A stretch of 64,000 nucleotides of DNA from Frankia sp. QA3 (GTDB lineage Bacteria > Actinomycetota > Actinomycetes > Frankiales > Frankiaceae), in assembly GCF_000262465.1 (NCBI RefSeq), contig NZ_CM001489.1:6331605-6395604 (forward strand). The letters run 5' to 3'. The notes beneath the pieces are model-generated. The model ran no database searches, was not told the origin of the DNA, and saw nothing but the letters and a program-made list of their open reading frames with translations. Shown piece by piece: positions 46,735 to 56,798 of the stretch; position 1 is the stretch's first letter; every line of letters begins with the position of its first letter. The position numbers and the translations under genes were made by a program.

Positions 46735-47952
46735 GTGAAGATTATTCTTCTTGCCCAGTTCTTCCCGCCGATCGTGGGCGGCGAGGAGCGTCACGTCCTA
46801 AATCTCGGAAAACATCTGGCGGAACGCCACGATGTCACAGTGATCACCTTCGGTTCTGATGGGGCCGCGGTGGACCGGGATGGCTTGGACGTGCGCCTGG
46901 TGCGGCCGACCACGGCCAGCCTCCCGTTTCTTTACACGACCGACCGAGTTTATGCACCGCCTGCGCCGGACCCACTGGTTTCGGCGTCGATCGCCAAAAT
47001 CGTGGAGCAGGTAAAGCCGGATGTCATTCATGCGCACAACTGGATCATAAATAGCCTCGTGCCGTTGCGGCGGTTTCTCCATGTTCCAGTTGTGCTCACA
47101 CTGCATGACTACAGTCATGTCTGTGCCACCAAGCGGATGATGTTCATGGGGGAGCTTGTCTGTTCTGGCCCGGCCCCGCTCCGCTGTCTCCGCTGCACCA
47201 GTAACCATTACTCTGGCCTCGTGGGGCCCCTGACGTTCGGGGCCAACCTCGCGAGCGCTCGAGGTCGTGACGTGACTGTCGACCGATACCTCGCGGTCAG
47301 CGCCGCGGTGGCGCGGCTCAACCGGCTCGACAGCGGGCGCACCCCCTACCAGGTCATCCCGAACTTCATCCCTGATGACCTCATCGACGCCCCGATCCAA
47401 GGGCCTCCGACTGGGCTCGCCGACGATGCCTACCTCGTATTTGTCGGGGATCTGAGCCGGGACAAGGGCATAGAAACTCTGCTGGCCGCCTACGAAAAGC
47501 TGCCGGAGACGCGCCTGCCGCTGCTGGTTATTGGCCGCCGCACAGCGGACTCACCGAATTACTTTCCGCCCGGGGTGATACTGAGCGAGCCTCGATCCCA
47601 TGACGAGGTGATGCGGGCGTTCGCGCATGCCAGCTTCGCTATTCTGCCGTCGGCGTGGCATGACCCGTGCCCGACGGTTGTTCTTGAGGCGATGGCGTCC
47701 GGAAAGCCGGTGATCTCTACGCCGATGGGCGGCATCAACGACATGGTCGCCGACGGCCGGGAGGGAATCCTGGTACCTCCGGCTGATCCCGTGGCCCTCC
47801 GTCATGCGATCGAGCGGCTCCTGGCAGACGGCGATGCGCGGGCGCGCATGGGTGCGGCCGCGAGGGAGCGGGCGAGGGAATTCACCGCGAGCCGGGTGGT
47901 ACCTCGGATCGAGGAAGTCTATCGCGAGGTCGTCCGTGGCCCGATCCACTGA
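46735..47952 (+). CDS. GT4 glycosyltransferase
   Basis: A GT-B retaining enzyme of 405 aa. FFPPIVGGEERHVLNLGKHL at the N-terminus, CSGPAPLRCLRC near residue 145, and the C-terminal FVGDLSRDKGIETLL and LPSAWHDPCPTVVLEAMASG with the donor-binding Glu. GTG 46735. The next gene starts inside its last codons. Confidence 0.92.
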   Translation: MKIILLAQFFPPIVGGEERHVLNLGKHLAERHDVTVITFGSDGAAVDRDGLDVRLVRPTTASLPFLYTTDRVYAPPAPDPLVSASIAKIVEQVKPDVIHAHNWIINSLVPLRRFLHVPVVLTLHDYSHVCATKRMMFMGELVCSGPAPLRCLRCTSNHYSGLVGPLTFGANLASARGRDVTVDRYLAVSAAVARLNRLDSGRTPYQVIPNFIPDDLIDAPIQGPPTGLADDAYLVFVGDLSRDKGIETLLAAYEKLPETRLPLLVIGRRTADSPNYFPPGVILSEPRSHDEVMRAFAHASFAILPSAWHDPCPTVVLEAMASGKPVISTPMGGINDMVADGREGILVPPADPVALRHAIERLLADGDARARMGAAARERAREFTASRVVPRIEEVYREVVRGPIH

Positions 47953-50011
47953 TCATAGGAGGGAGAAGGCCCTACCTATCGACGAGCGCGCCACGCCCGC
48001 TGCTGGTCGGACGAGGGCCGACTCTCCTGGTGAGGAGGAGACGACTCTCATCCTGCCCAACTTCCGGTCCAGGCACCCCGAGCAGTATCGCAGACCGGAG
48101 TCGAGTCGGCACCTTGGCTCGACCGCCGTGCGAGGCACTAATACGTTCCTCAACCTGCGGTACCACGGTTCTGATCAACGGACTGAGGATCTCGGTCACG
48201 GGGTGCGGCGCGGAGACGCGCTGCTGGTTGTCGCCGCTGCTTCGATAGGGCTTCTGCTGGTCTCCGCCGGGTACGACCTCAGCCGCCAGGACAAGGCCGG
48301 CGTGGGCCTGACCCTTTACTGGTTCGGGCTCCTTCTGATCTTTGTGCCGGCCTGTCTGCAGCTTCTACATCCGCAGACTTCTCGGCGAGTTCGAATGGCG
48401 GACTCTCTCGTATTGGGCATCGGCCTACTGCTGGCTTACCTGATACTGCAGATTTATCAGTTCACCCGTTTCGACGAGATGCTGCACGTCCGGACGCTAC
48501 GCGACATCCGGGAGACAGGGGCTCTCTTCACAGCAAATCCGGGCCTGCCGGTCAGCCCGCGCTTCCCTGGGCTCGAAGTACTGACCAATGCTGTCGCACA
48601 GCTGACCCAGCTCCCCCTGCATCTCGCAGCCATCCTCGTCATCGTGGTCGCGCGGGCTCTCCTGATTGTCGGCCTGTTCCACCTGGCCGAGCAGCTCACC
48701 GGCTCCTCCCATGCAGCGGGTATCGCCGTCGCCATCTACAGCTGCAGCCCGCAGTTCTTCTTCTTCAACGCGCAGTTCTCTTACCAGACGCTGGCGGTTG
48801 CGCTCGGCATCCTTTTCCTCGTCCTCATCACGAACGAGGATGCGGGTCGCGCCGAGGCCGTTCTGGCCGCAGGCGCGGCGCTGGCTCTGGCGTTCTCGCA
48901 CCACGCCACGAGCTGGGTATTCGTCGGTATATTGGCGGTGGCCACGGTGGCCGCGCTCACCCAGCGGGATCGCCGCACCGCCACCGCCGTCCTCGGCATC
49001 ACCGTCGCGGATATCGTACTGGTTGTTTCGTGGGCCGTCGTCAGTGGTCCGATGCTAAACCGGTACCTCGGCCCAGTCTTCCATGATGCAGTCTTCCAGT
49101 TGACTGGAATCGCGAACGGGACCGGTGAAACGCGCAAGATCTCAACGGACTCGAGCGGCACCCGAAACCCGCGTTGGGAGACTGCGCTTATCGGGCTTTC
49201 GCTGCTGGTGTGGCTGGTGACCCTCGCACCGATCGGCCCGTTTCGGCGGCGGCCTGTGGCGCACGGGCGGGCGGGCTCCGTGCTGCGGTCGCTTCGGCTA
49301 CTCCATTTCATCTACCCGATCGCCCTTGTCGCCACGGTTGCTCCAAAGGCTGCAGAGATATCCGTGCGTCTGTCGACCTTCATCTTCATCGGTTTGTCGA
49401 TAGGGGCCGCGTACTCCATCGGCTGCTACGTCGACGGTCGTCGGCGACTAGTCCGATGGGTGGTGACCCTTCTAGGAACTGTGGCCTTCATGGGTGGCAC
49501 TCTGATGGGCTCAGGACTTGACTGGAACCGCCTTCCGGGACCGTATCTAGTTGTTGCCGATGGTCGTTCCATCGACAGCTCGGCCAACGCCGCCGCGCGG
49601 TGGGCGGCCAGGAATCTTCCCGCCGGCGCACATTTCGCTGCTGACCGGGAGACGGGGGCTCTACTCAGCGCGGACGGAAACCAGCGCCTGGTCATCGGTG
49701 TGCCCGGCGGCGGAAACAGCGGGCAGATCCTCTTCGCGCCCTCCTTTGATGCCCAGGCGCGGGATCTGCTCCGCAGGGGCCAGATCCGATACTATGTTGT
49801 TGATCAGCGACTTGCCGATGGTTTGCCACACGAAACGTACTACGTTGTGAACGGCGAGGCCCCGAAGGGCACCCGCATTACGCAGACGGAGCTCGGGAAG
49901 TTCGACATAACGCCCGGCTCTCGGCGGATATATGACAACGGGGCGATCCGCATCTACGACGTGTCGGGCCTCTGGGAGGGTTCGGCCCCGGCGGCGGTGG
50001 CTGACGAGTGA
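47936..50011 (+). CDS. Large GT-C-like membrane protein
   Basis: A 691-aa protein with about ten to twelve membrane helices starting near residue 95. The first loop has FDEMLHVRTLRD, an acidic DE motif as in GT-C enzymes, followed by PRFPGLEVLTNAV. The C-terminal about 180 residues are outside the membrane. It could be a lipid-linked sugar transferase or the polymerase that the island otherwise lacks. GTG 47936 overlaps the GT4 gene by 17 bp and follows GAGGT. A strong AGGAGGG at 47956-47962 has no in-frame start just after it. Confidence 0.7.
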   Translation: MARSTDHRREKALPIDERATPAAGRTRADSPGEEETTLILPNFRSRHPEQYRRPESSRHLGSTAVRGTNTFLNLRYHGSDQRTEDLGHGVRRGDALLVVAAASIGLLLVSAGYDLSRQDKAGVGLTLYWFGLLLIFVPACLQLLHPQTSRRVRMADSLVLGIGLLLAYLILQIYQFTRFDEMLHVRTLRDIRETGALFTANPGLPVSPRFPGLEVLTNAVAQLTQLPLHLAAILVIVVARALLIVGLFHLAEQLTGSSHAAGIAVAIYSCSPQFFFFNAQFSYQTLAVALGILFLVLITNEDAGRAEAVLAAGAALALAFSHHATSWVFVGILAVATVAALTQRDRRTATAVLGITVADIVLVVSWAVVSGPMLNRYLGPVFHDAVFQLTGIANGTGETRKISTDSSGTRNPRWETALIGLSLLVWLVTLAPIGPFRRRPVAHGRAGSVLRSLRLLHFIYPIALVATVAPKAAEISVRLSTFIFIGLSIGAAYSIGCYVDGRRRLVRWVVTLLGTVAFMGGTLMGSGLDWNRLPGPYLVVADGRSIDSSANAAARWAARNLPAGAHFAADRETGALLSADGNQRLVIGVPGGGNSGQILFAPSFDAQARDLLRRGQIRYYVVDQRLADGLPHETYYVVNGEAPKGTRITQTELGKFDITPGSRRIYDNGAIRIYDVSGLWEGSAPAAVADE

Positions 50012-50652
50012 GAGTCCTGCTTCTAGTCCTCGAGGGGCTCCTCGGCACCATTCTGATCGCCTTTGCATACCGTGGCATCTATTGGCTGGTCTCTCGGCGA
50101 CGCCGCCGGCCGGCGAGCTCGTACGCGCACGCCTGTGCGGCGCTGGGAGTCGTCTGTCTACTGGTCCTCATATCGCTCACTATCTCCGCTATCGGTTTTG
50201 CAAACCAGCCCCTTCTCTACGATCTCTGTCTGGCTGGGGTGTCTGTGGCCTTGATCAAGGCCGGCGTGCCGGTGTGGCCATCCCGTCCGCTGGTTCCTGC
50301 GCTGCCGACGCCGAGCCGAGCCCTACTACTGGCGGTCACGGTCGCAGCGTTGTCCTGCTCGTTCGTTGTCTCGTGGAGCTCCGCTTCGGTGGTGCGGCGA
50401 CCCGTGACGGAGATTTCTGCGCGTAGCACCGACGGCAAGGTGGAGATCAAGGTCGTTCGTGGCCATGGGGACGCGCGGGCCTTTGGCCTCCAGATAGCGA
50501 GAGAGGATGGCTCGTTATGGACTCGTCCGGTGCCGGCTGGAGATGTCCTCCGCTTTTCCGTTGATGCCAGGGACATCGGAGACCCCCGTGTCGCAACGGT
50601 GCAGTTGATGGTCGGCAGTTACGCGATTCGGTCCACCGAGATCGAGGATTAG
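50008..50652 (+). CDS. Small membrane protein coupled to the GT-C-like gene
   Basis: A 214-aa protein with about four helices (residues 1-22, 42-65, 70-85 and 105-125), then an outer domain rich in beta strands. GTG 50008 overlaps the previous stop by 4 bp. No family recognised. It may be a partner subunit. Confidence 0.75.
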   Translation: MRVLLLVLEGLLGTILIAFAYRGIYWLVSRRRRRPASSYAHACAALGVVCLLVLISLTISAIGFANQPLLYDLCLAGVSVALIKAGVPVWPSRPLVPALPTPSRALLLAVTVAALSCSFVVSWSSASVVRRPVTEISARSTDGKVEIKVVRGHGDARAFGLQIAREDGSLWTRPVPAGDVLRFSVDARDIGDPRVATVQLMVGSYAIRSTEIED

Positions 50653-50725
50653 GCGCGGCGCGGCGCGGTCCGGCAGGTCCGGAATGGCTGCATCCGGAGG
50701 GATGAGCCTGCTGAAGGAGGGGCAA

Positions 50726-51853
50726 ATGGGAACGACGCTGCGCGTTCTTCAGGTGACGGCACGATTTTTCCCGGAGATGGGCGGCACCGAGACACACGTG
50801 TATGAGACGACCCAACGGATCAACCGAGACAGCGACATCACCGTGGAGGTCCTGACGACCGACCGGACCGGCAAGCTCCCTCAGCGGGAAGTTGTCGCGG
50901 GCACTGTCGTGCATCGGGTCGCGGCGTGGCCAAGGGAGCGAGACTACTACCTGGCGCCGGCCGTCGCGGCGATGATTGGGCGCGGCGGCTTCGATCTGGT
51001 GCATTGCCAGGGAATCCATAATCTGGTTCCACCCTTGGCCATGACCGCCGCCACGCTTCGTCGCGTCCCCTACCTCGTCTCGCCGCACACCGGCGGTCAC
51101 TCATCTCAGCTTCGGAACAGGGCACGCCAAGCCCAGTGGCATCTGCTTGGACCGCTCATGAGGCACGCCCGCCGGGTCATCTGCGTGGCGGAGTTCGAAT
51201 CCCAAATGTTTATGGAACAGGCTGGCGTGCCCGCGGACCGAATCTCAGTGGTTCCGAACGGGGTGGCCATTGGCCCGGTTGGCGACAACGCCGCCCTGGT
51301 TCCGACCGAGCCATTGGTCGTATGTGTCGGACGCTTGGAGAAGTACAAGGGGCAACGCCATCTCGTCCGCGCTCTGCCACACCTGATTAGGTTGGTACCC
51401 GACGCCCGTCTGATGCTGGTGGGGCGGGGACCGGACGAGCAGGAACTAAGAGTGCTCGCGCGCAGGCTTGGCGTAGCAGATCGTGTGTCATTCACCTCGA
51501 TTCCGCCGGCGGATCGACAGGCGATGTCAGATTGCCTGGCCAGGGCGGGCGTGGTTGCGCTGTTGAGCGACTACGAGGCGCACCCGGTGGCGGTCATGGA
51601 GGCGGTCGCTCTGGGTAGGCCCGTCGTGGTGGCGCCTGCCGCCGGGCTCGGTGAGCTCGCGTCGCAGGGACTCGCGCAGAAGATCGCAGACCCGACGGAC
51701 GCAGCGGCAGTAGCGAAGGCCCTGAGCACATATCTGCCCGGTGGTACTCGCGACAGCGGGTCGTTCACAGCGCCGACTCCCGACCTCTCCGCCCTGCCGA
51801 CCTGGGACGGTTGCGCCCAAGCGCTGGCAAGGATCTACCGTGAGTCAGTTTGA
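50726..51853 (+). CDS. GT4 glycosyltransferase
   Basis: A 375-aa GT-B enzyme. VTARFFPEMGGTETHVYE, then SVVPNGVAIGPVG, VVCVGRLEKYKGQRHLVRAL and SDYEAHPVAVMEAVALGRPV. ATG 50726 has GGAGG 5 nt upstream. The flippase gene overlaps its 3' end by 14 bp. Confidence 0.92.
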   Translation: MGTTLRVLQVTARFFPEMGGTETHVYETTQRINRDSDITVEVLTTDRTGKLPQREVVAGTVVHRVAAWPRERDYYLAPAVAAMIGRGGFDLVHCQGIHNLVPPLAMTAATLRRVPYLVSPHTGGHSSQLRNRARQAQWHLLGPLMRHARRVICVAEFESQMFMEQAGVPADRISVVPNGVAIGPVGDNAALVPTEPLVVCVGRLEKYKGQRHLVRALPHLIRLVPDARLMLVGRGPDEQELRVLARRLGVADRVSFTSIPPADRQAMSDCLARAGVVALLSDYEAHPVAVMEAVALGRPVVVAPAAGLGELASQGLAQKIADPTDAAAVAKALSTYLPGGTRDSGSFTAPTPDLSALPTWDGCAQALARIYRESV

Positions 51854-53234
51854 CGAGGAGACTATCTACATAACGCGTCGAAGAACGTCAGGCTCCGGTC
51901 CTGTTACCCCGGACGCCATGTCGGGACGTGGTAATGGTGTCGCGCGTCTACTGATCATCGTGACCTCCTTGCTTGGAACGCAGCTCGGGACGTCTCTGCT
52001 CGGAGCCGTGTTCTGGTCGATGGCCGCGAGAACGTTCTCGGTGGAGGCCGTCGGAGTGGGCGCTGCGGCAGTATCTTCTATGACGGTGCTCGGTACGATC
52101 GGGATGCTTGGCCTCGGAACTCTCCTCATGGTGCATCTTCCCCACCTGCCCGAGGATCGCCGCCTGGCTCTGGTTCGGGTCTGTCTGGTGCTGGTCATGG
52201 CGGCCGGCTTCGGGCTTGGGCTGTCTTGGGCCATCTGTTCCCGCTGGCTCTCCACCACTCTCCAGCCGATTGGTCACAGTCCGGTCACGATAGCAATTTT
52301 TGCGCTCGGTGTGGCTGGCTTTGCAGTGACCACCACGCTCGACTATGCGATCCTACGAGCCGCGAGCGGCGCGATCCAGCTTATTCGGAATCTGCTTGCA
52401 GCAGTAGTAAGGGCGGGTCTGCTCGCCGTCTTCGCCTTGACTGGCCTTCGTACCGGGATGCACCTCTATGCGACCTGGCTAGTCGCGTCGGTCGTCTCCC
52501 TTCCGGTCTGTTACAAGTACTTCAGGCGGCCCCGGTATCGGAACTCCCGCCGTCAGTCGCGCCGGACCGGTCTAGCCGAACTGCAATCAATCAGAGGCGA
52601 GGTTGCGGGCAATTATGTGCTGAGCCTTGCGTTGACCGTACCCACGCTGATCCTCCCGGTGATCGCAGCCTTGACAACGAGCTCGGCGGATACCGCGCGC
52701 TTCTCGACTGCTCGACTCGCTGCATCCTTTCTTTTCGTGATTCCCTATGCTCTGCCCACCGCTCTTCTTGCACACACCGGCCGCGCCGTGGAGGACGCGC
52801 GAGACAAGATGCGCCTGACAATCCCCCTGGGCCTTCTGATCAGCATCGGACTCGCTGCGCTCACCGCGCCGACGGCCAAGCTGGTCCTCTCGCCATTCGG
52901 CGAAAACTACACCGATGATAGCTCCATCAATGCCTTCCGTATTCTCGCCCTCGCTACCATCGCGTTGGTGATAAAGGACCATTATGTGACACTTCGTCGG
53001 GTGCAAGGCCGTATGGCGGCGGCGGCCCGATTGATCGTCTGCGGGACGATGATCGAGATCGCATTAGCGGCCGGCGGCGGCCACCTGTTCGGAACAACGG
53101 GCCTCTGCGTCGGGTGGGTCTGTGCCGTCTTCCTCGAAGCTATTGTTGTCGCGCCGATGGTCCTAAGCGTATGGCGCCGTGATGCGGCGCGGCCCTCGCC
53201 TCAGCCCGGAGAAGCACTGCCCGGCCGCAGCTGA
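51840..53234 (+). CDS. Polysaccharide flippase-like membrane protein
   Basis: A 464-aa MATE-like/Wzx-type transporter with about twelve helices. It would move lipid-linked oligosaccharide across the membrane. GTG 51840 overlaps the upstream gene by 14 bp. The N-terminal about 30 residues are polar. Identified by topology and context more than by a specific motif. Confidence 0.8.
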   Translation: MSQFDEETIYITRRRTSGSGPVTPDAMSGRGNGVARLLIIVTSLLGTQLGTSLLGAVFWSMAARTFSVEAVGVGAAAVSSMTVLGTIGMLGLGTLLMVHLPHLPEDRRLALVRVCLVLVMAAGFGLGLSWAICSRWLSTTLQPIGHSPVTIAIFALGVAGFAVTTTLDYAILRAASGAIQLIRNLLAAVVRAGLLAVFALTGLRTGMHLYATWLVASVVSLPVCYKYFRRPRYRNSRRQSRRTGLAELQSIRGEVAGNYVLSLALTVPTLILPVIAALTTSSADTARFSTARLAASFLFVIPYALPTALLAHTGRAVEDARDKMRLTIPLGLLISIGLAALTAPTAKLVLSPFGENYTDDSSINAFRILALATIALVIKDHYVTLRRVQGRMAAAARLIVCGTMIEIALAAGGGHLFGTTGLCVGWVCAVFLEAIVVAPMVLSVWRRDAARPSPQPGEALPGRS

Positions 53235-53339
53235 AAAGGGCCCCCGGCATCGGGTTGAGTGCGGAAGCCACATTGCGCGGCACCAGGAAGACCAGACGAT
53301 CAAGTCAGGAAATCGAGTTACAGGGAGAAGTTGAGCACC

Positions 53340-54272
53340 ATGCACTCGGATACGGATCCGACGGTGAGCTCGATCGTGTGCGCATACACGTTCGATAGAT
53401 GGCCGCTACTGAACAAAGCGATCGACTCCCTGTTGGCACAGAAGTACCGCCCGATCGAGATCATTCTTTGCATCGATCATAATGAGGAGCTCTTCCGGCT
53501 GGCCTCCGAGACGTTCGCAAATCGGGATGCCGAGATCCCAGTAGTGGTTGTAGAAAACCGTTATCGCGGGCGGCTGGGGTCAGCTCGTAATACCGCGTCC
53601 GAGATTGCCAAGGGCGACATACTTGCGTTCCTGGATGACGACGCGAGGGCCGATCCCTCTTGGTTGGCAGAGCTCGTGGCGGTGTTCAAGCAGCCTGACG
53701 TGGTCGCGGTTGGCGGTGCGCCGCTGCCTGACTTCGCCGTGCCTCGACCACACTGGTTCCCGATCGAGTTCGACTGGATCTTCGGATGCAGCTATGAGGG
53801 CCTACCCACCTCGCTCGCTCCGACCCAACGCCTCATTGGCGCGGCAATGTCGGTCCGCCGCTCCGCCCTTGCCGAGATCGACGGATTCCACTCCGACAAC
53901 CATGATGACATGGACATGTGTCATCGTCTAGCCAATCGCTGGCCGCACTTGAAGCTGATGTACCAGCCGGCCGCGGTGGTACACCACCACGTGCCGAGCG
54001 ATCGACTGACGTGGCGGTACTTCTGGAACCGTTGTTACACCGTCAACAAAGGGAAGGTCACTGCATTTCACGGCATGGGAAGTGCCGCGAACATGGCGGC
54101 AGAGCGGCGTTTCGTTGCGCGAGCGTTGCGTGCTGGACTGGCTCGCGAGTTCCGCGCGGTGAGTCGGGGCGAGCTTGCCGGAGCGTCGCGGTCCGCGGCC
54201 ATGGTGGCCGGCATTGCAGCGGCTGGCAGTGGCTATTTGGCGGGCACCGTCCAGCTTCGTGCCAGCCGTTGA
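53340..54272 (+). CDS. GT2 glycosyltransferase
   Basis: A 310-aa GT-A enzyme: SSIVCAYTFDRWPLLNKAID, FLDDDARADPSWL with the DDD metal site, and NHDDMDMCHRLANRW. ATG 53340 follows GGGAGAAG. It is the second GT2 of the island. Confidence 0.9.
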   Translation: MHSDTDPTVSSIVCAYTFDRWPLLNKAIDSLLAQKYRPIEIILCIDHNEELFRLASETFANRDAEIPVVVVENRYRGRLGSARNTASEIAKGDILAFLDDDARADPSWLAELVAVFKQPDVVAVGGAPLPDFAVPRPHWFPIEFDWIFGCSYEGLPTSLAPTQRLIGAAMSVRRSALAEIDGFHSDNHDDMDMCHRLANRWPHLKLMYQPAAVVHHHVPSDRLTWRYFWNRCYTVNKGKVTAFHGMGSAANMAAERRFVARALRAGLAREFRAVSRGELAGASRSAAMVAGIAAAGSGYLAGTVQLRASR

Positions 54273-54327
54273 CCAGCGCGCGTAGATGTCGTCCTAGTCG
54301 GCCCCGTGGTCAGGAGAAGAGAGTGGT

Positions 54328-55923
54328 ATGCCCCGAACGATAATCGTGGGATCCGGCCCCGCTGCGGCTGGCGCGGCGCTTGCGCTGGCCGAGGACCCAA
54401 CTCAGGATATTCTGGTTGTGGACATCGGCACCCGTCTGGAGGCGGATGCGGCGGGGGTCGTTGACGAGCTTGGCACTTCGCAGCCGGAAAACTGGTCAAC
54501 GGATCAGATCGAGATGATCAGTCGGCAACCCGTGGCCACCTCGCGGCGGGCTCTTCCCGAGAAGCGAGTCTACGGTTCGGACTTCCCCTTCCGCGACGAG
54601 GGACAGCTACGCGGGCTGAGCTCGGCCGCCGGTGCGAACCGTTCGGTCGTGTCCAGCGCGTATGGGGGCTTCAGTAATGTGTGGGGCTCGCAGCTGATGC
54701 CTTACAGCGAAGCGACGTTCAGAGACTGGCCCTTCTCGTTGACGGATCTGGCCCCTCACTACCGGAAGATCCTCGACCACGTGCCACTGACCGGCGCGGT
54801 TGACGACCTTGCTGAGATATTTCCCCTGTTCCGAGAGCCGCGGCCGCTGCCATCGCTGGCCCCGCGCACCCGGCAGGTTATCGGGGACTACGACAGGTAC
54901 CGGGCGAAACTCCGGCGTCACGGTGTGATCGTGGGAAAGGCTCGCCTGGCCGTGCAGAGCGAGCAGTGCGTCCGTTGCGGGCTGTGTATGACGGGTTGTC
55001 CCTACCGGCTGATCTACTCGTCCACCCAGACGTTCGATGAACTCATTGACAAGGGCCGGGTCAAATACCTGCCGGGTCTACTGGTTTCCCGCGTAGAGGA
55101 GTCCGAGACCGGGGTCCGCGTGTTCGCCCGAGAGACGGCGACATTGCGCATGCAGGAGTTCGACGCCGATCGGGTCCTGCTGGCGGCCGGGGCGCTGGGC
55201 AGCACCCGCATCGCTGTGAACTCGATGGGTTGGTTCGGCGAGAGCATCGAGCTCGCCGAATCCATACAGTTCGCTGTACCCATGATCTCCAGGCGTCGCA
55301 CGCCGGATCCGCGTGCCGTTACGGAGATGACTCTCAACCAGTTCAACATGGTGATCGCGCTCGATGATATCAACCGCGATCTCGCACAGATCCACTTCTA
55401 TCCATACAACCCGGCGATGGATGAGGCGCTACCAGGGTTCCTGACCCACGGTCCGGCCTCGATGCTCGGCGACGAGGCCATGCGGCACCTGACGGTTGGC
55501 CTGGGGTACCTCCCGTCCTGGGAATCACCAAAGCTGGTGGTGAGGGCCTCGCCGGCTGCCGGTGACGGTGACCTGCCGGAGGTTCATCTAAGCGGGACTC
55601 GTGATAACTTCCGGCGGAACGGGATGCTTCGGCAGGTGGTGCGCCGACTGGTCAAAGCGGCGCCGTTTCTCGACCTGTGGCCTGTCGTGCCGATGATTTC
55701 CTGCTCCGCCCCAGGGAAAAGCTACCACTGGGGCGGTAGCTTCCCCCATTCCCGTAGCGCTCAGAGGGGCCGGTACGCGAGCGATCCTCTCGGCCGGGTA
55801 GGCGGTTGGCAGCGCCTTCACTTGGTGGATGCGTCCGTACTTCCCTCGGTGGCGGCGACAACTTTCACGTTCACAATCATGGCGAATGCCCATCGCATAG
55901 GATCAGAGTTGAGGGGACTGTGA
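54328..55923 (+). CDS. GMC-family oxidoreductase with a [4Fe-4S]-type Cys motif
   Basis: A 531-aa FAD enzyme: GSGPAAAGAALALAE at the N-terminus, GGFSNVWGSQL in the middle, and C-terminal HWGGSFPHS and HLVDASVLPSVAATTFTFT. Unusually, QCVRCGLCMTGCP (near residue 213) matches C-x2-C-x2-C-x3-C-P for one cubane cluster. It may oxidise a sugar or alcohol and pass electrons through the cluster. ATG 54328 has CAGGAGAAGAG upstream. Confidence 0.87.
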   Translation: MPRTIIVGSGPAAAGAALALAEDPTQDILVVDIGTRLEADAAGVVDELGTSQPENWSTDQIEMISRQPVATSRRALPEKRVYGSDFPFRDEGQLRGLSSAAGANRSVVSSAYGGFSNVWGSQLMPYSEATFRDWPFSLTDLAPHYRKILDHVPLTGAVDDLAEIFPLFREPRPLPSLAPRTRQVIGDYDRYRAKLRRHGVIVGKARLAVQSEQCVRCGLCMTGCPYRLIYSSTQTFDELIDKGRVKYLPGLLVSRVEESETGVRVFARETATLRMQEFDADRVLLAAGALGSTRIAVNSMGWFGESIELAESIQFAVPMISRRRTPDPRAVTEMTLNQFNMVIALDDINRDLAQIHFYPYNPAMDEALPGFLTHGPASMLGDEAMRHLTVGLGYLPSWESPKLVVRASPAAGDGDLPEVHLSGTRDNFRRNGMLRQVVRRLVKAAPFLDLWPVVPMISCSAPGKSYHWGGSFPHSRSAQRGRYASDPLGRVGGWQRLHLVDASVLPSVAATTFTFTIMANAHRIGSELRGL

Positions 55924-56798
55924 CGCAGTCTAATACGCGCACCGTAGGAATCACCGGTGCTCAGGGCTACCTAGGTGGGGTGATTCAGGAAGCGCTGCGC
56001 GAGGATGGCTGGAAGACGGTGCAGCTCGTACGGCGGCCGCCGTCCGACCTGAGCAACGAATGGCGTTTTTATGACTCCCGGCGGGACTTCGCGCCCGGCC
56101 TTCTCGATGGTCTCGACGCGCTCGTGCACTGCGCCTACGACATGAAGGCTCGGCGCTGGTCGGAGATCCAGGCGGTGAACATCAAGCCGACCCGCAACCT
56201 CCTAGCTGCGGCGCAGCACATCGTTCCGAGGGTCGTCGTTCTCTCGTCGATGTCAGCCTATGAGGGGACGAGCCAGCTGTACGGAACGGCGAAGCTCGCC
56301 ATCGAGCGCGACGCTCTCGCCGCCGGCGCCTCCGTCATTCGTCCCGGCCTGGTTTACGGTAAGAGAGCGGGCGGCATGGCCGCGACTCTCGCGCGATTGG
56401 CTCGTCTGCCGGTGAGCCCGGCTCCTAGCGGAGATCCATACCAGTTCACGGTTCAGGAAGAGGATCTGGCAGCCGTGGTCACGGCACTGCTCGCCAGGGA
56501 CCAAGCGTTTCCGTCGCCGCTGGGCGTGGCGCATCCGGAACCTGTGCCCTTCCGGGACATCGTGGCCAGATTCGGCCAGGAGGCCGGTCGCTCTCCGCGT
56601 TTCCTGCCCGTCCCGTGGAAACTTCTTTACGGTTCGCTAGTCGCTCTCGAGGCATTGCGGATCCCGCTACCCGTCCGCTCCGACTCGATACTCGGACTCA
56701 TTCGGCCCGCGCCGCTCGTCGCGAACTATGAGCTTGTGAAAGAGCTTGGTGTGTCACTGCGCTCTTTTCCGCGCCGAGTAGAGGAGGTGGATCGGTAG
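55920..56798 (+). CDS. NAD-dependent epimerase/dehydratase-type SDR
   Basis: A 292-aa extended SDR: GITGAQGYLGGVIQEAL is the nucleotide motif, SSMSAYEG with YGTAKLAIE the catalytic Tyr-xxx-Lys. It could set the sugar stereochemistry or reduce a keto sugar made by the GMC enzyme. GTG 55920 overlaps the GMC stop (GTGA). Confidence 0.85.
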   Translation: MTQSNTRTVGITGAQGYLGGVIQEALREDGWKTVQLVRRPPSDLSNEWRFYDSRRDFAPGLLDGLDALVHCAYDMKARRWSEIQAVNIKPTRNLLAAAQHIVPRVVVLSSMSAYEGTSQLYGTAKLAIERDALAAGASVIRPGLVYGKRAGGMAATLARLARLPVSPAPSGDPYQFTVQEEDLAAVVTALLARDQAFPSPLGVAHPEPVPFRDIVARFGQEAGRSPRFLPVPWKLLYGSLVALEALRIPLPVRSDSILGLIRPAPLVANYELVKELGVSLRSFPRRVEEVDR

